Positions 31,870 through 42,043 of a stretch of DNA of 64,000 nt are shown one piece after another. Origin of the DNA: Takakia lepidozioides (Eukaryota > Streptophyta > Takakiopsida > Takakiales > Takakiaceae). The stretch covers positions 87,276,756 to 87,340,755 of the forward strand of contig CM060731.1 of NCBI GenBank assembly GCA_030704615.1. The letters run 5' to 3'. The notes beneath the pieces were generated by a model. The model saw nothing but the letters and a program-made list of their open reading frames with translations, ran no database searches and had not been told where the DNA came from. How positions within the stretch are numbered: position 1 is the stretch's first letter; every line of letters begins with the position of its first letter. Both the position numbers and the translations under genes were made by a program.

Positions 31870-32160
31870 GTCAACTATGCTGCTGCTGCTTCCAATTGAC
31901 CATCTACCCATGCAGGTTTCTTGTAGCTGTCAATTAGCTAATCCGGCCTCGTCCGATGGATCTGCAAATACACTCCATCCCAGTCTACCTCAGCCATCCC
32001 TGCTCAACAATAATGCATAGATCCTTCCATTTGTTGCTAATAGCTGACAACAACAACCTCAAACTTATGTACCAAACACACCAACCCTACTTACCACACA
32101 CTAGTGCCTATGCTGAATTGTTGACAAGAAATTAAATATGCTTTACGGAGAGAGGCGGAA
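31870..32160. other. Spacer between PPR copies
   Basis: No coding motif. This is likely upstream sequence of PPR copy I and downstream sequence of copy II. No TATA box is evident. Confidence 0.4.
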
Positions 32161-32766
32161 TTACAATTTGCAAGAAAGTGTTTTGATGCATCTTGTTATT
32201 TGTTTCTGCTCCTTCCCTAGGTAACAAAACAAGCCTTCACCTTTCTGCCATGACACCACATTTCGTTCAGCCATATTGTCAAATACTCCCTTTGCATCCT
32301 CAATGCACCCACATTTCGCGTATATGTCCACCAGGACAGTGTCCAGAATGACATTTGGTACAATTCCAGCTTTGATGATGTCACCATGCACCTTTTTGCC
32401 CTTTTTCAGGGTTGCAAATGCACACACACGTTATGTGGTTGCGCTTCACCTCTTCCCCCATCATTTGCTCATAGGTCTCCAAAGGCTTCATCCCGTGCCC
32501 CTGCTGTGCATATCCTGCAAGCATGGCATTCTATGACACCAAATCTCGTTCAGCCATATCGTTGTACACTCCCTCGCATCCTCAATGCTCCCACATTTGG
32601 CCTACATGTCCACAAGGGTATTGTTCAAAATCACATCTGGTACAATTCCAGATTTGACGATGCAACCATGGACCTCTTTGCTTTTTTCCAGGGCTGCCAG
32701 GCTTGCACATACATTGCGAATGCACACAAACGTTATGTGGTCGGGCTTCACCCCTTCCCTCATCAT

Positions 32767-33495
32767 CACGGGGGGGTCACTACATGTATTTTTTCCATAT
32801 CGCGTGCGAACAAAGGTATATTTATACTAGGCTATATTTTTAAAATTTTGCATTTTTTTTCCATCTTATCTTTAGGTAATATTATAAAACCCTTTGTTTT
32901 CTAACACCCTAACTTTTTTTATAATTTTATTTTGCAACAATTAATTAGACCCTATATTAAATTGTCATTTTAAATAATTGCAAATTTCAAAGCATGTACA
33001 CAAACAAGTACATTTCATATAACATAAGTCAAATGCCGAACCCAAGAAAAAGTTTAATTTTCATTAGCCACGAACTCATTCAAAGCCGCATCATCACTTG
33101 GATCTAAAGAGTACAAGTTTTGAGATGGTTCAAATGTCATAGTCACTGTTGAGATTATGGTATCAACATCAATCCACTGTGTATCACTGGAATCATATTT
33201 GAACTTCAGGTGACCTCTACCTGATTTCATCCTGATGGATTAGAGCTGGATGAAATATGAGAAATTTCACAATGATGGATACATTATACTGTAGATAAAA
33301 CCCTTTATATTACATTAACTTTTAAAGTAAAACTCTGGATTTTTGGTGACCTTTCTTTAAAAAAAACTGGGTGAAAGAATATTGCATACCATATTTTCTA
33401 AGTAAAACTTTTCTAAAATTTACCTCAAAGAAATAAATCACACCCTATATTTGTTCTCATGTGGTTTTGAAAATACGGGGAGCGACCCCCCCAAG
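32767..33495. mobile_element. MITE-like DNA transposon, 729 bp, A/T-rich
   Basis: Flanked by the exact 8-bp duplication CTCATCAT (32759-32766 and 33496-33503) within a PPR unit. Inverted ends: GGGGGGGTCACTACATGTAT on the left and GGGGGGGTCGCTCCCCGTAT in reverse complement on the right, preceded by CAC and CTT. Internal sequence is A/T-rich with no coding capacity. Eight-base duplications point to the hAT group (inference). Confidence 0.8.
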
Positions 33496-33524
33496 CTCAT
33501 CATTTGCTCATAGGTCTCCAAAGC

Positions 33525-34480
33525 CTGCATCGCCTGCTGCTCCAGCAAGCACTTTCTGCAAATGCTGGTATAGCCGGATGGCTACGTGAGCCTCCATCTC
33601 GTTCTGGAAAGAGACCGAGCCACCGTGTGACTCTCGGCCATGGCTGATGTCAAAAATCAGATATGGCTGCAACAAATGATCCTGATGGTAAATTTTGTCA
33701 GACAACCCTCTAACACTCTCACTATCAACCAAATTGCCCTGCTAGAAATAGCGAAATGGAAATTCACGAATTTAAGGATGTGTGCGATACTGTACAAAGA
33801 TTGTACTCATAAGACATTGTTTGCCGTAGTCTTGTAGCCATTGACCCCGCGCCCAGTTTGAACGGAACATAAAGGGACATAAACTACCTTTGTCAGGGGT
33901 TGACGCCGGTAGTATGATTTACCTTGGAATAAATAGTTGATCCGAGATTTCCAGATATCCTCCAGAAACCCCTTCACACAAGCATCAATCTGATGTGTGT
34001 GATTTGCCCAATAGCTAGACCCCCAAAGGCCTGGGCTTTTGGCTCAGCCTCAAGATTTTCAAAGTTGTTAAACAAAAGGTACAGGCACAATTTCCTTGAT
34101 GGAATTGAAGAGGGTGTCCCGTTGGTGAGAGTACCCAAGACAATGAATCAGGAAGTGAATATTGTCTTCAGGTTGCCCACACAACTGACACTTCCTCTCT
34201 GCGACTGTTTGTTGTTCAAAGGTACAAAGAGAAGAATTGCGGGACACCCTGCTTGCTGAAACCACTCAAACAAGCTATGACTGTATTTCCTTGTGTCAGC
34301 AGCCGGGCTGATCACCGTTACCGGCAACTGTTGGGGATCCCCAACAAGAATACAACGTGCAGCCCGTACACTAAGTGGGGCAACACAGAAACCTCGCTGG
34401 CCTGTGCAGCCTCATCAATGACCACCATATCAAAACCATGTGTAAGGGAACTGAAGCCTACCTTATTATTAAGCCTACCT
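33525..34480 (-). pseudogene. SF1 helicase remnant (SEN1/UPF1-like)
   Basis: Minus-strand fragments: FDMVVIDEAAQAS (motif II, DEAA) near 34440, CILVGDPQQLPVTVIS (motif III) near 34330, and SLFEWFQQAGCP near 34260. After a LINE insertion, QYRTHP (motif IV region) near 33785 and YLIFDISHGRE near 33640 follow. In the family these motifs bind and hydrolyse ATP to unwind RNA/DNA hybrids or mRNPs. Two stops (TAA after QYRTHP, and TAG a few codons on), a frame change near 34345 and the lack of motif I show it is dead. It sits inside PPR copy II, so it arrived by insertion or rearrangement. Confidence 0.7.
33801..34221 (-). mobile_element. 5'-truncated LINE fragment
   Basis: Flanked by an exact 9-bp duplication GTACAAAGA (33792-33800 and 34222-34230). 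It encodes CQLCGQPEDNIHFLIHC, matching the C-terminal zinc finger of the LINE at 48.7-51.1 kb, and both copies end at the same point (CTTATGA, A or G, TACA on the LINE strand). It splits the helicase remnant. Confidence 0.85.
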
Positions 34481-35221
34481 ATTACCTCTTAGCCCTTTTC
34501 CAGGGCTGCCAGGCTTGCACAGGCATTGAAAATGCACACAAACGTGATGGGGTTGGGCTTCACCCCTTCCCCCACCATTTGATCATAGGTCTCCAAAGCC
34601 ACCATCCCACATCCCTGCTCTGCATACCCTGCAAGCATCGCGTGCCACGACACCACATCTTGTTCAGCCATAGTGTTGAAAACTTCCTTCGCATCCTCAA
34701 TGCATCCACATTGGGCATACATGTCCACCAAGGCAATGTTCAGAATGTCATCTGGTATAATTCCAGCTTTGACGATGTCACCATGGACCTCTTTCCCCTT
34801 TTCCAGAGCTCCCAGGCTTGCACACGCATTGCAAACACAAACAAATGTGATGTATAAGTTGGGCTTCACCCCTTCGTGCAGCATTTGCACATAGGCGTGA
34901 ATCCACTTTGGATAATGTGAGTGTGCACCTGCTTTCTAGCTTCCAGGCCTTTCATCTTGATGCACTTATGCAAGAGACAGCCATACGTATCTAAATCTCC
35001 TGAAATGTCTCCTTGGTTTAAAGTCTGTAGAGCCTCTTTCAGTCTGCCTGCCTCACAAAGCATCTTCACATGCCCAAAAGTGCCAGAAGAGGCATTATGG
35101 ACTCCCTCTCTTGATCCTCTCCAAGAAGCTGTGGTCATCTATGAAATGCAACATTTTATTGCAAATTTTGTGGCAAGCCACATCTATACAAGTGTCCTAA
35201 CTATCATAGCCGGAATGGGCA

Positions 35222-37041
35222 CTACTCTCCTACACCCTCCGAGGAACTTGCCCCACCTTCCTCCTCATCCCCCTCATCCCCCCCATCCTCCGAGCTCTGT
35301 GATGCATCAGTTCCACTATGCCTCTCAAAAATTCCGTCCTCTCCTTGGGGGACTGTCCACCTCACCTCCTGGGAATCTTCTGCCTCTTCTCCCCAACTTT
35401 CCTCAGCAGAATCCAAGACATATCTACGAGCCTGATGGGCTCTAATAGCTGCTGCCTCCTCCCTCATCTTCATTTTCTTGAGGCTCGCCTCGTCTAAAAT
35501 CTGTTATACATGACTAGGTTTGGAAGACCTCCTAATGGACACCGAAGCAAGCCGGGCAACATAAGTAGGAAGTATGTAGTCCCTTTCTGGACTCGGCATG
35601 AAATCCCCCCTGGCAAAAAAAGACATGTTCCTCCTGCCCATGAAATGCTGTGTAGACGTCCCTCCTGCAGTACTTGGCATCCTGCAGTAAGAACAAATCC
35701 ACTTCAAGAATGTCAATACTAGCAGAAGCAGAAAGGGTCGGCCAATGAAATAAGAGAGCAAAGGGAGGTGCCTCACAAAATCAGGAGACAACTTACAATG
35801 CGACCACTCACTCGTAAACCGGGGGCTCCTTGGCCTCGATCCCAACTTGTACCTCCCCCTACTCCTTGTCGGATTCTTCCTCATCCTCCGAGGATGCCTC
35901 TTCCTCTTTCGGCATATGTTCAGCCGCTGCAAGTTCGGAGTTGTGGAGGGCAGTATCTAGCTGGAAGGCGAAGACATGCCTGTCGGACAACGTCCCTGCC
36001 CACATTGAAGCACCTGAGGGACAAAGCGGGTTAGTAGCATGCGGCATGCAATTGCAATCAGACCAGGGGACAAACTGTGCACGTGAAGGCTTACCCGTGC
36101 CGCATGTGAGGTCAAGAATCCGCCCTTGGACATCCGAGCACGTCTCCATGAGGGTTTGGATGAAAGCAGGGCTCCAGGTCCGGCTGTACTGCCACTGTTT
36201 GCCTGTCTTTGTGTCCTTTGGCATACTGGAGTGGGGCACATAGTTGTAGAGGACATCGTAGGTAACAGGGTCCACAGCGGCATCAACAAGACGACCGTCG
36301 TTGCGGAATTTGAACGTAGACCCTCTCTTCACAAAACAATATGCCTCAAACACCAATGTCTGCACATCGAACAAGAGAGGGATCAACTCCAGGGTCTAGT
36401 TTAGATACACCACGATATGAAGTGAATGCAATAGATTGATCACTTACACTCTGGCCCTCTGTTCGCAACCCCTATGTATTGATGCAGAACCATTTTTTGA
36501 GGAGGACCGGCGTGACACTTTTCAGTGTCCATCTTGCCACAACATTCTCTGTGGTCTTCCCTCTTGTGGCAAGGACCACCATACATCCACCGTCATCCAG
36601 GAGCATCCCCGCCAGCCCAAACCCGGCTCTCCAGTAGTCCTCAGTAAACCTATTCCAGGTGGGCACACCATCCAGGCCCTCCAGCAGCTCCCCATCTGGA
36701 ATATCGAGGAGAATCATATCGCAGGCTCATCGCAGGCTCTCTTCACCTCAACACCCCCCCCCCCCCCCCCCCCGAGTGCTCTTGCAATCCGTGCTCACAG
36801 CCGTGAAGAATTCCATCATGGCTTCCAAACCAGGGGTGTCTTTAGGCTCTGTACCGGCAGCCCTCTTCTTGGCTTCCCCTTCAGCTCCTCCAGAGACTTG
36901 CTGTCGCGGCCCTTTGCCTTGAGGGCAAGGGGTCGGGACACGAGAGGGGCTGCCCCTGTGGTGGGGGCAGTGGCAACAATAGATGCGGGGGCTGAAGCAC
37001 CCTTGAGTGCCCAAGGCACTCGAGGAGGCGGAGGCGCTCAC
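35222..37041 (-). pseudogene. Methyltransferase-like gene, copy 2 (5' truncated)
   Basis: From 37041 down: a Pro/Ser/Lys region, TPGLEAMMEFFTAVS, a poly-C tract, MILLDIPDGELLEGLDG (motif-IV-like) with GGCMVVLATRG, an intron, then 36386-35859 with YCFVKRGSTFKF, YSRTWSPAFIQTLMETC and ILDLTCGT. A short intron (GTAAGC ... CAG) and SDRHVFAFQLD (resembling the GRxxxGxExD strand after motif I) follow, then an acidic stretch. The last exons, 35690-35512 and 35473-35222, give FFARGDFMPSPERDY and VRWTVPQGEDGIFE. Compared with copy 1 the motif I region is intact, but the poly-C tract sits where the frame changes. The N-terminal exons of copy 1 are absent; unrelated G-rich sequence and a gypsy LTR replace them. 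Confidence 0.65.
36754..36773 (-). repeat. Poly-C/poly-G tract (20 bp)
   Basis: A run of 20 C lies between the motif-IV exon and the upstream block of copy 2, exactly where the reading frame changes. It may be intronic or a slippage insertion. Confidence 0.85.
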
Positions 37042-37635
37042 TAGGTGGAGCCCCGCACACCGGGTTGCGGTGGGGGTGGCTCCACAAGGGGGGTGGCGGT
37101 AGCTTAGTGGGACTTAGTGGGGGTGGCATAGGACTCACCATGGGGCAGAGACCTTGTGGTGGGAGTCGTGGGGAGTCTTGGGACTCATCACGGTCCAATG
37201 GGGCCGTGGTGGGTGGGCCAAGACTCACCGCGACTCATCACCGGGAATCGAGGGTCTTTGTGGTAGTTCGTCATAAAATGACATGGTTGTTTGTGAAACC
37301 CCCGCAGACAGCCACAGAAGTATATATAGGGAGTAGTAACCCCGAGAACGGTGCAAGCCCGTTGGTGACCAAAAACTAGTGAGTAAGCAAGCGAGCCGGA
37401 AAGCGACCAAGGAGTGGGGAGCTATTCCGGACTGCCATCTACCAAAGGGAATTTCCACTAGGCCCAAATTGGTGGAGGGTCTGTTGGAAGAGTAAAGGGG
37501 GACCGTTATGTCCCGGTGAGCAGCCGAAGCTCCGAGTTGGCCCGGCAGCCAGGTTGGGAGTAGGCGCGCGCATTAAAGCGAGTAACTATGACTTGAAGGG
37601 GAAGGGGAGCTTACCAAAGTTAGGTGCGCGACACT

Positions 37636-37647
37636 TGGTATCAGAGC
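37636..37647 (+). other. Primer-binding site, initiator tRNA-Met
   Basis: TGGTATCAGAGC is the standard plant LTR-retrotransposon site complementary to the 3' end of initiator tRNA-Met. It fixes the LTR end at about 37633 (GCGCGACA). Confidence 0.9.
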
Positions 37648-37867
37648 TTAGAGTTCAATACGCGATCGCCCTTGGGATCGGCCTCATCATGGGGTCGGGC
37701 AAGCCAAAGCAAAAGCGGAACGGCCCGAAAGATGATGATCCTGGTGAGCCCGATGGGGGCGGCGTGTCACCGAAGCGGCCATTTGAGGAAGCGAGGCCAC
37801 TCAAGAACGGGAGGAATATAAGGAGTCGGAGCCTGAGGAATTCCTGAGAGCTCCGACAGACCAACAG

Positions 37868-38881
37868 ATGCCTCCCATGCCAGCAGCCTTTTGGGAAGGG
37901 TTGCTGGAGCAGTTTGGCGGGACGTTGAACGACGTGTTGAAGGCGGCTAATGTCACTTCCACTAAGGCAAAGTTTAAGGTGAAGCCTAAGGAACCCGGCA
38001 CCTTCAAGGGCATCCGAAATCGGAAGGCACTCAACACCTGGCTCTTGGAGCTAGAGCAGTACTTCCGGGGTGCCAAATTGAGTGACGAGGATCGGGTGGA
38101 AGTGGCTCCCACCTATTTGAGGGGATGTGCTCAACAATGGTGGCAGAAACGCCTTCACAACCAAGGTCCAAACCCGGAAACCTTGAATTGGAGTGGGTTC
38201 AAGGAACTTATGAAAAGACAGTTTGTTCCCCTCAACGCGTCCTCGCTCACCCGGGACAAGATGAGGAATTTGAAGCAAACGGATGACATTCGGGGATATA
38301 TTCAAGCTTTCAATGTGCTGTTGCTCGAAGTCGCGGATATGGCGGAACAAGAAATGGTCTTCAACTTTGTGGCGGGACTGGCCCCATGGGCCAAGCGGAA
38401 GTTGGAGGAGAAGCCACCTAAGACCTTGAATGAGGCAATTGAAAGGGCTGAATGTTTCTCGGATGTCCCTAGGGGCGAAAGACAAGGCCGTACGGAGCTG
38501 AACCACAAGAAGACCCGGCGGGAGGGTGACTTCTTTCGATCGGAAAAGAAGTGGGATAGGCCACGTGGCGACAATGGCATGTGGAAATCGAAGGGAGGTC
38601 CTTCTCACGCCAAGACGGCACCCGGTGCTCCGAAAGGAAAAGCAGGTGCGGCGGCTTATGGCGGACAGAAGGCGACCTTCGATGGAGTGTGTTTTAATTG
38701 TAGGGAGCCCGGGCACATGGCTACGAAGTGTGCAAAGCCCCGGCAATTGAACATGACTCGAGCAACCACGGAGCTGTCTGAAGATACCATCAGCCGCTTG
38801 GTGGAGGCAGTGGTTGCCAAGACTTGCAAGGTAGGCAACTACTCTTGTGAGTTGTATTCAGGAAACTGGCCCCCTGCGTAA
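37868..38881 (+). CDS. Gag polyprotein region (337 aa)
   Basis: Open from ATG 37868. The gag core has FKGIRNRKALNTWLLELEQY, YLRGCAQQWWQKRL and FVAGLAPWAKRKLEE, followed by a basic linker and the knuckle CFNCREPGHMATKCAKP (C-x2-C-x4-H-x4-C). It ends at TAA 38879, while the protease continues in the +1 frame from about 38874, so a frameshift (or programmed shift) separates them. Gag would form the retroelement particle. Confidence 0.85.
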   Translation: MPPMPAAFWEGLLEQFGGTLNDVLKAANVTSTKAKFKVKPKEPGTFKGIRNRKALNTWLLELEQYFRGAKLSDEDRVEVAPTYLRGCAQQWWQKRLHNQGPNPETLNWSGFKELMKRQFVPLNASSLTRDKMRNLKQTDDIRGYIQAFNVLLLEVADMAEQEMVFNFVAGLAPWAKRKLEEKPPKTLNEAIERAECFSDVPRGERQGRTELNHKKTRREGDFFRSEKKWDRPRGDNGMWKSKGGPSHAKTAPGAPKGKAGAAAYGGQKATFDGVCFNCREPGHMATKCAKPRQLNMTRATTELSEDTISRLVEAVVAKTCKVGNYSCELYSGNWPPA

Positions 38882-39485
38882 ATGGAGTCAGTTATTGTTC
38901 GTGAGTGGGAAAATTTCCGGAACTAACGTGTCGTTGTTGGTGGACACAAGAGCGTCGCATTCCTTCATGACACCGGCAACGGCAAAAATTGGGGCTCCCG
39001 ACAAGTGATGTGGGGGCCTCTATTGAGGTGCGTTCTGCCAAAAGAGAACCACAATTGGCGACGATGTTGGCGTTCGATGTTCCTCTTCAGCTGGGGAGTT
39101 GGGAGGGACGTGAGAACTTCACCATTTGCGAGATCGATGGAGTGGATCTCATTTTGGGGATGACCTTTTTGAGCAAATCCGGAGTGGTCATAGATGGCCG
39201 CAAGAGAATAGTCACGCTACCGTTGGGAATGGTGGCAAAGTTTTAAGAGTGTCGGAAACGCCCAACCCAGTGGGAGGCGAATAAACCTGTTGTCAGCAAA
39301 GGAGTGGGCTGTGAAGGAGCCACACGAGCCCCAATTTTTGCTTTACGTAAGACAAGTGAAAGGAGAAGGCGATGGGAAGCCGAGCCCAGATTGGATCAAG
39401 GGGATCTTGGAGAAATACCAGGATGTGATGCTGGAGGATTTACCAAGCGGCAACAATGAAAACAAACCCAACCAATGCCTAACAT
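38874..39485 (+). pseudogene. Retropepsin region, catalytic glycine lost
   Basis: SLLVDTRASHSFMTP replaces the D-T-G-A-S active site with D-T-R-A-S (AGA at 38949-38951; one G-to-A change from GGA). A 1-bp frameshift near 38985 follows, then LPTSDVGASIEVRS and DLILGMTFLSKSGVVID, the ILG block. The pol sequence ends near 39485. Confidence 0.8.
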
Positions 39486-39940
39486 TCACATGCAGAAGCA
39501 GCCTTCTCTAGAGCTGCCGGCTTTGCACACGCATTGCAAACTATCAAAGGTTCACTCAACCAGTAACTTACAGAAATCAACATGAAAATTTAAGGACAAT
39601 TTCGATAAGACGGGAAAACAGGGTGAAATGTTTTGAAGGCACTTCATCTGCCCAGACAATCTTCTCAGCTTAGCATGGATTTCCTTAATTCTGGGATGCA
39701 ACCTGTCATCTATAGCAAAGGTGTGCACCCTGTTGCAAATCTCAATGCAGCAACGACCTGGCTCCTTTCTAACCCCCTTCATCATTCTTCTCACCAACTC
39801 GTGCTTTTGCGATGCAACCATGCACTTCCAGGGCTGCCAGGCTGAAGATGCCAAAACAAACAAAACAAAGCGAAGAAGACCGCACATGTTACACAAAGCG
39901 AAAGAGGAAGGGGCTTGCTTGAGAGTGCTCAGCTTCAATT
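39486..39940 (-). pseudogene. PPR gene remnants including E/E+ domain
   Basis: 39490-39545 matches the ALEKG-type unit of the PPR copies. Within the 39552-39938 frame, VRKEPGRCCIEICNRVHTF and DDRLHPRIKEIHAKLRRL match the E/E+ extension that precedes the DYW deaminase domain in plant editing factors. No DYW domain follows. It probably belonged to a third PPR copy cut by the gypsy insertion. Confidence 0.7.
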
Positions 39941-39944
39941 GGCG

Positions 39945-40385
39945 CGGGCTGTGAGCAAGACAATGGGATCTCCTGCTGGAGCTTCAGTTTGGCCATGCGA
40001 GAGGTTGGACGCCGCCCGTAGTACAAAGCCTTCAATTTGCGCCGCGGTCTGGATGTGGGGTTTCTCTCAGGAGAGCCACGCCCTTCTCCACGCGGCATAA
40101 GTCTCAGTAAAAGAAAAAATCACCCACAGAATGCGTGCGTACAGGCCTCGAGTGGAACTTCATCCACCCATCACATCAGGTGTCGAAGGCGTATCCAAGA
40201 AGCAAGCGCGGAATCCGTGCGGAACAAATGGTTCACTCTATAGTCCCATTGGTTCCAACACTTCCTCTAGATGTAGTTTTCTACACAAGTCTTGCTTCTT
40301 GCTACAAGGCCAGTGTCGGCATCTTGCCTCGCTGGGCAACCGCAACTCCTCCTATGAATGTCACAAGGAGCTGCACACGCCGGCC
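39945..40385. other. No gene seen
   Basis: Short frames only, no motif or repeat recognised between the PPR remnant and the retropepsin fragment. Confidence 0.45.
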
Positions 40386-40389
40386 CTCC

Positions 40390-40850
40390 CCTGACTGCCA
40401 TCCAGGCCTATAGGAAGCTGACTCCTCCCAAAATCCAGGGTGAAGCCCATGGGGTACAACACTGCCCCACCAACTAGGACATCGTAAGAAACCGCGTCTG
40501 TCACAATGGCCTTGGCTCTCATCACTGAGCCATCTGTAGGGTGATCCGGCTGTAGTCTGATAGCCAACTCACGCTGTGTCATGCCCCGAGCCTGCTCTGA
40601 TCCTCCCAGAGGTATCTATATCTGGAAAGGGCACGGCTCCATATCCGCCTCCGTGAGGCCCAAGCCTGCAATAGCAGCTTTGCCCAGCATCAGTGGCTGA
40701 GCTCCCAAGTCCAACAAGACCCGAAGTGGCCGGTATCTTTTGCTCGCCGGTCCACTCAAACGGAAAATACCATCCTGATTGTCTAGCATGACAACTCCAG
40801 GTGTCACCATGGCGCGCTCAATGGCTGGCCTAGTTGGTAGCTCTGCCAAT
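40390..40850 (-). pseudogene. Retropepsin fragment of another LTR element
   Basis: 40616-40849 contains RVLLDLGAQPLMLGKAAIAG, where D-S-G-A has become D-L-G-A (TTG, one C-to-T change from TCG). 40361-40582 contains AIVTDAVSYDVLVGGAVLYP, the flap and ILG-like block, in another frame. There is no RT nearby. It is a retroelement relic. Confidence 0.65.
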
Positions 40851-41159
40851 CTGGCAGCTGTAGTTTGCTATGGCGCCGCTGTGGCAGTCTTGACCCTCAA
40901 ATCCGAGGACTCCGCCACTACACCTTCCACTATCTCCGCAGAAGATGAAGTGACCTCCCCACTCACTACAACAGAATTTGGCTTTTACGTATATTATTTT
41001 CCAGTCATATCAGTCTTTTATGACTGCATGACTGCCCAGTCAGATAAACCCAGTCAGTTGTGACAAATGAGTCGTAAGCGCCATAGAGTTGTATCTGCCA
41101 GTCGTGGAGCTCACTGTTGACGTGGCAACAGGGATGCCTAATCATAGTCATTGATAAGA

Positions 41160-42006
41160 CCGTAATAAATGACTGCGAATCAATGTCAGCTTCTCGTGGA
41201 ACGGAAGGGATACGCCACGTGTCACGACAAAGGGAAGGCGACATGGTCTTCACGACTGGCATATACGACTTCTGAGGATTAACCCCAGGACAGCATGTGG
41301 AGAATACCGGGAACGACATGTGGCATGACAGGGTGACTTCCGCAGATTAACCCCATGACAACACGTGGATTAGACTGGACATGACACGTGGCGTGACAGG
41401 GTGAGGGAGAGGGGGTCTTCCAAGACTGGCATGTATGACTTCCGCCGATTAACCCCAGTGCCACACGTGGCAAAAATGGGACATGACACGTGCCATGACA
41501 ATGGGCTTCGGGAGGGGCTTTCGTGATTGGCATGTATGACTTCGGACGTTTAATGCCAGGTCCACACGTGGAGTCAAATTACGCGGGGTGGGGGTGGTCA
41601 TTATGACTGGAACATATGACTTCCATGGCGTACTGTGGAGTCTGGATATAGCACGTGGCACGCGTATGGGCAAACACAGGGGGTTAAAGTGGCACATGCC
41701 GGAGGCTCTGTGGATGGGAGGTAGTCCTATACATGAGCGTAGTCATGGGCCTGACTCTAGCAGCATTGAAACATAAAGCACCATTGAAAGCACACGAAAA
41801 CACCATTGAAACATGAAAGCACATTTGAAATTGGAACATCGATTCAAATACAACGTGAGTTAATGATCAGAGATCATTTCCATAATCTACTCCGCTGCCG
41901 CTACAAAACTGCACAAAGCTGCAAAGTCTAAGAAGACTTCCAAATGCCTGAGCAGAAGATGCATACACTGGCATCTCTCGGACTAGTGCAATCCTAACAC
42001 GTGGCA
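41160..42006. repeat. Imperfect tandem repeats rich in CACGTG
   Basis: A degenerate unit of about 90-110 bp recurs (GACTGGCATGTATGACTTC, GATTAACCCCA, ACACGTGG). CACGTG (G-box core) occurs at 41216, 41362, 41385, 41464, 41487, 41565, 41652 and 41998. No coding region is convincing. It could be a minisatellite or a regulatory repeat; G-boxes are bound by bHLH and bZIP factors in plants. Confidence 0.65.
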
Positions 42007-42043
42007 GATGATGCACTCAAAATTCGGGGCAGTCAAATGCTCA

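Larger units (their letters stand above)
27779..31870 (-). pseudogene. PLS-class PPR protein pseudogene I
   Basis: Minus-strand fragments encode repeated P-L-S motifs: VDMYAKCGS, AERDVVSWSAMIAGYAQHG-like, ALETYEQM, KPDHITFV, ACASLAALEKGKEVH. Units recur every ~303 bp (101 aa = one PLS triplet), with the VSWxxM block at about 28087, 28397, 28700, 30725, 31028, 31325 and 31615. The 5' end near 31700-31860 resembles the N-terminus of copy II. PPR proteins of this class bind organelle RNA one base per motif and often direct C-to-U editing (family knowledge). Stops, frameshifts and the 28806-30531 insertion make this copy non-functional. Confidence 0.85.
32161..35138 (-). pseudogene. PLS-class PPR protein pseudogene II, with nested insertions
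   Basis: The N-terminal block at 34866-35138 reads LKEALQTLNQGD and TYGCLLHKCIKMKGLEARKQ, a typical start of this PPR family. Then 34489-34890 gives ALVDMYAQCGCIEDAKEVF, VVSWHAMLAGYAEQG and ACASLGALEKGKEVH. After an interruption of about 1.7 kb the repeats resume at 32500-32760 and 32161-32427. Inside lie a DNA transposon (32767-33495) and a helicase remnant with a LINE fragment (33525-34480). It is in the same orientation as copy I and about 3 kb from it, so a tandem duplication is likely. Confidence 0.85.
37250..39485 (+). mobile_element. 3'-truncated Ty3/gypsy retrotransposon
   Basis: Contains an LTR end, tRNA-iMet primer site, gag and protease, then stops inside pol near 39485 where PPR-derived sequence begins. 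LTR transcription signals include TATATATA near 37321. The LTR start was not fixed because no second LTR is present. It lies next to the truncated 5' side of methyltransferase-like copy 2 and may have caused that truncation. Confidence 0.75.
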
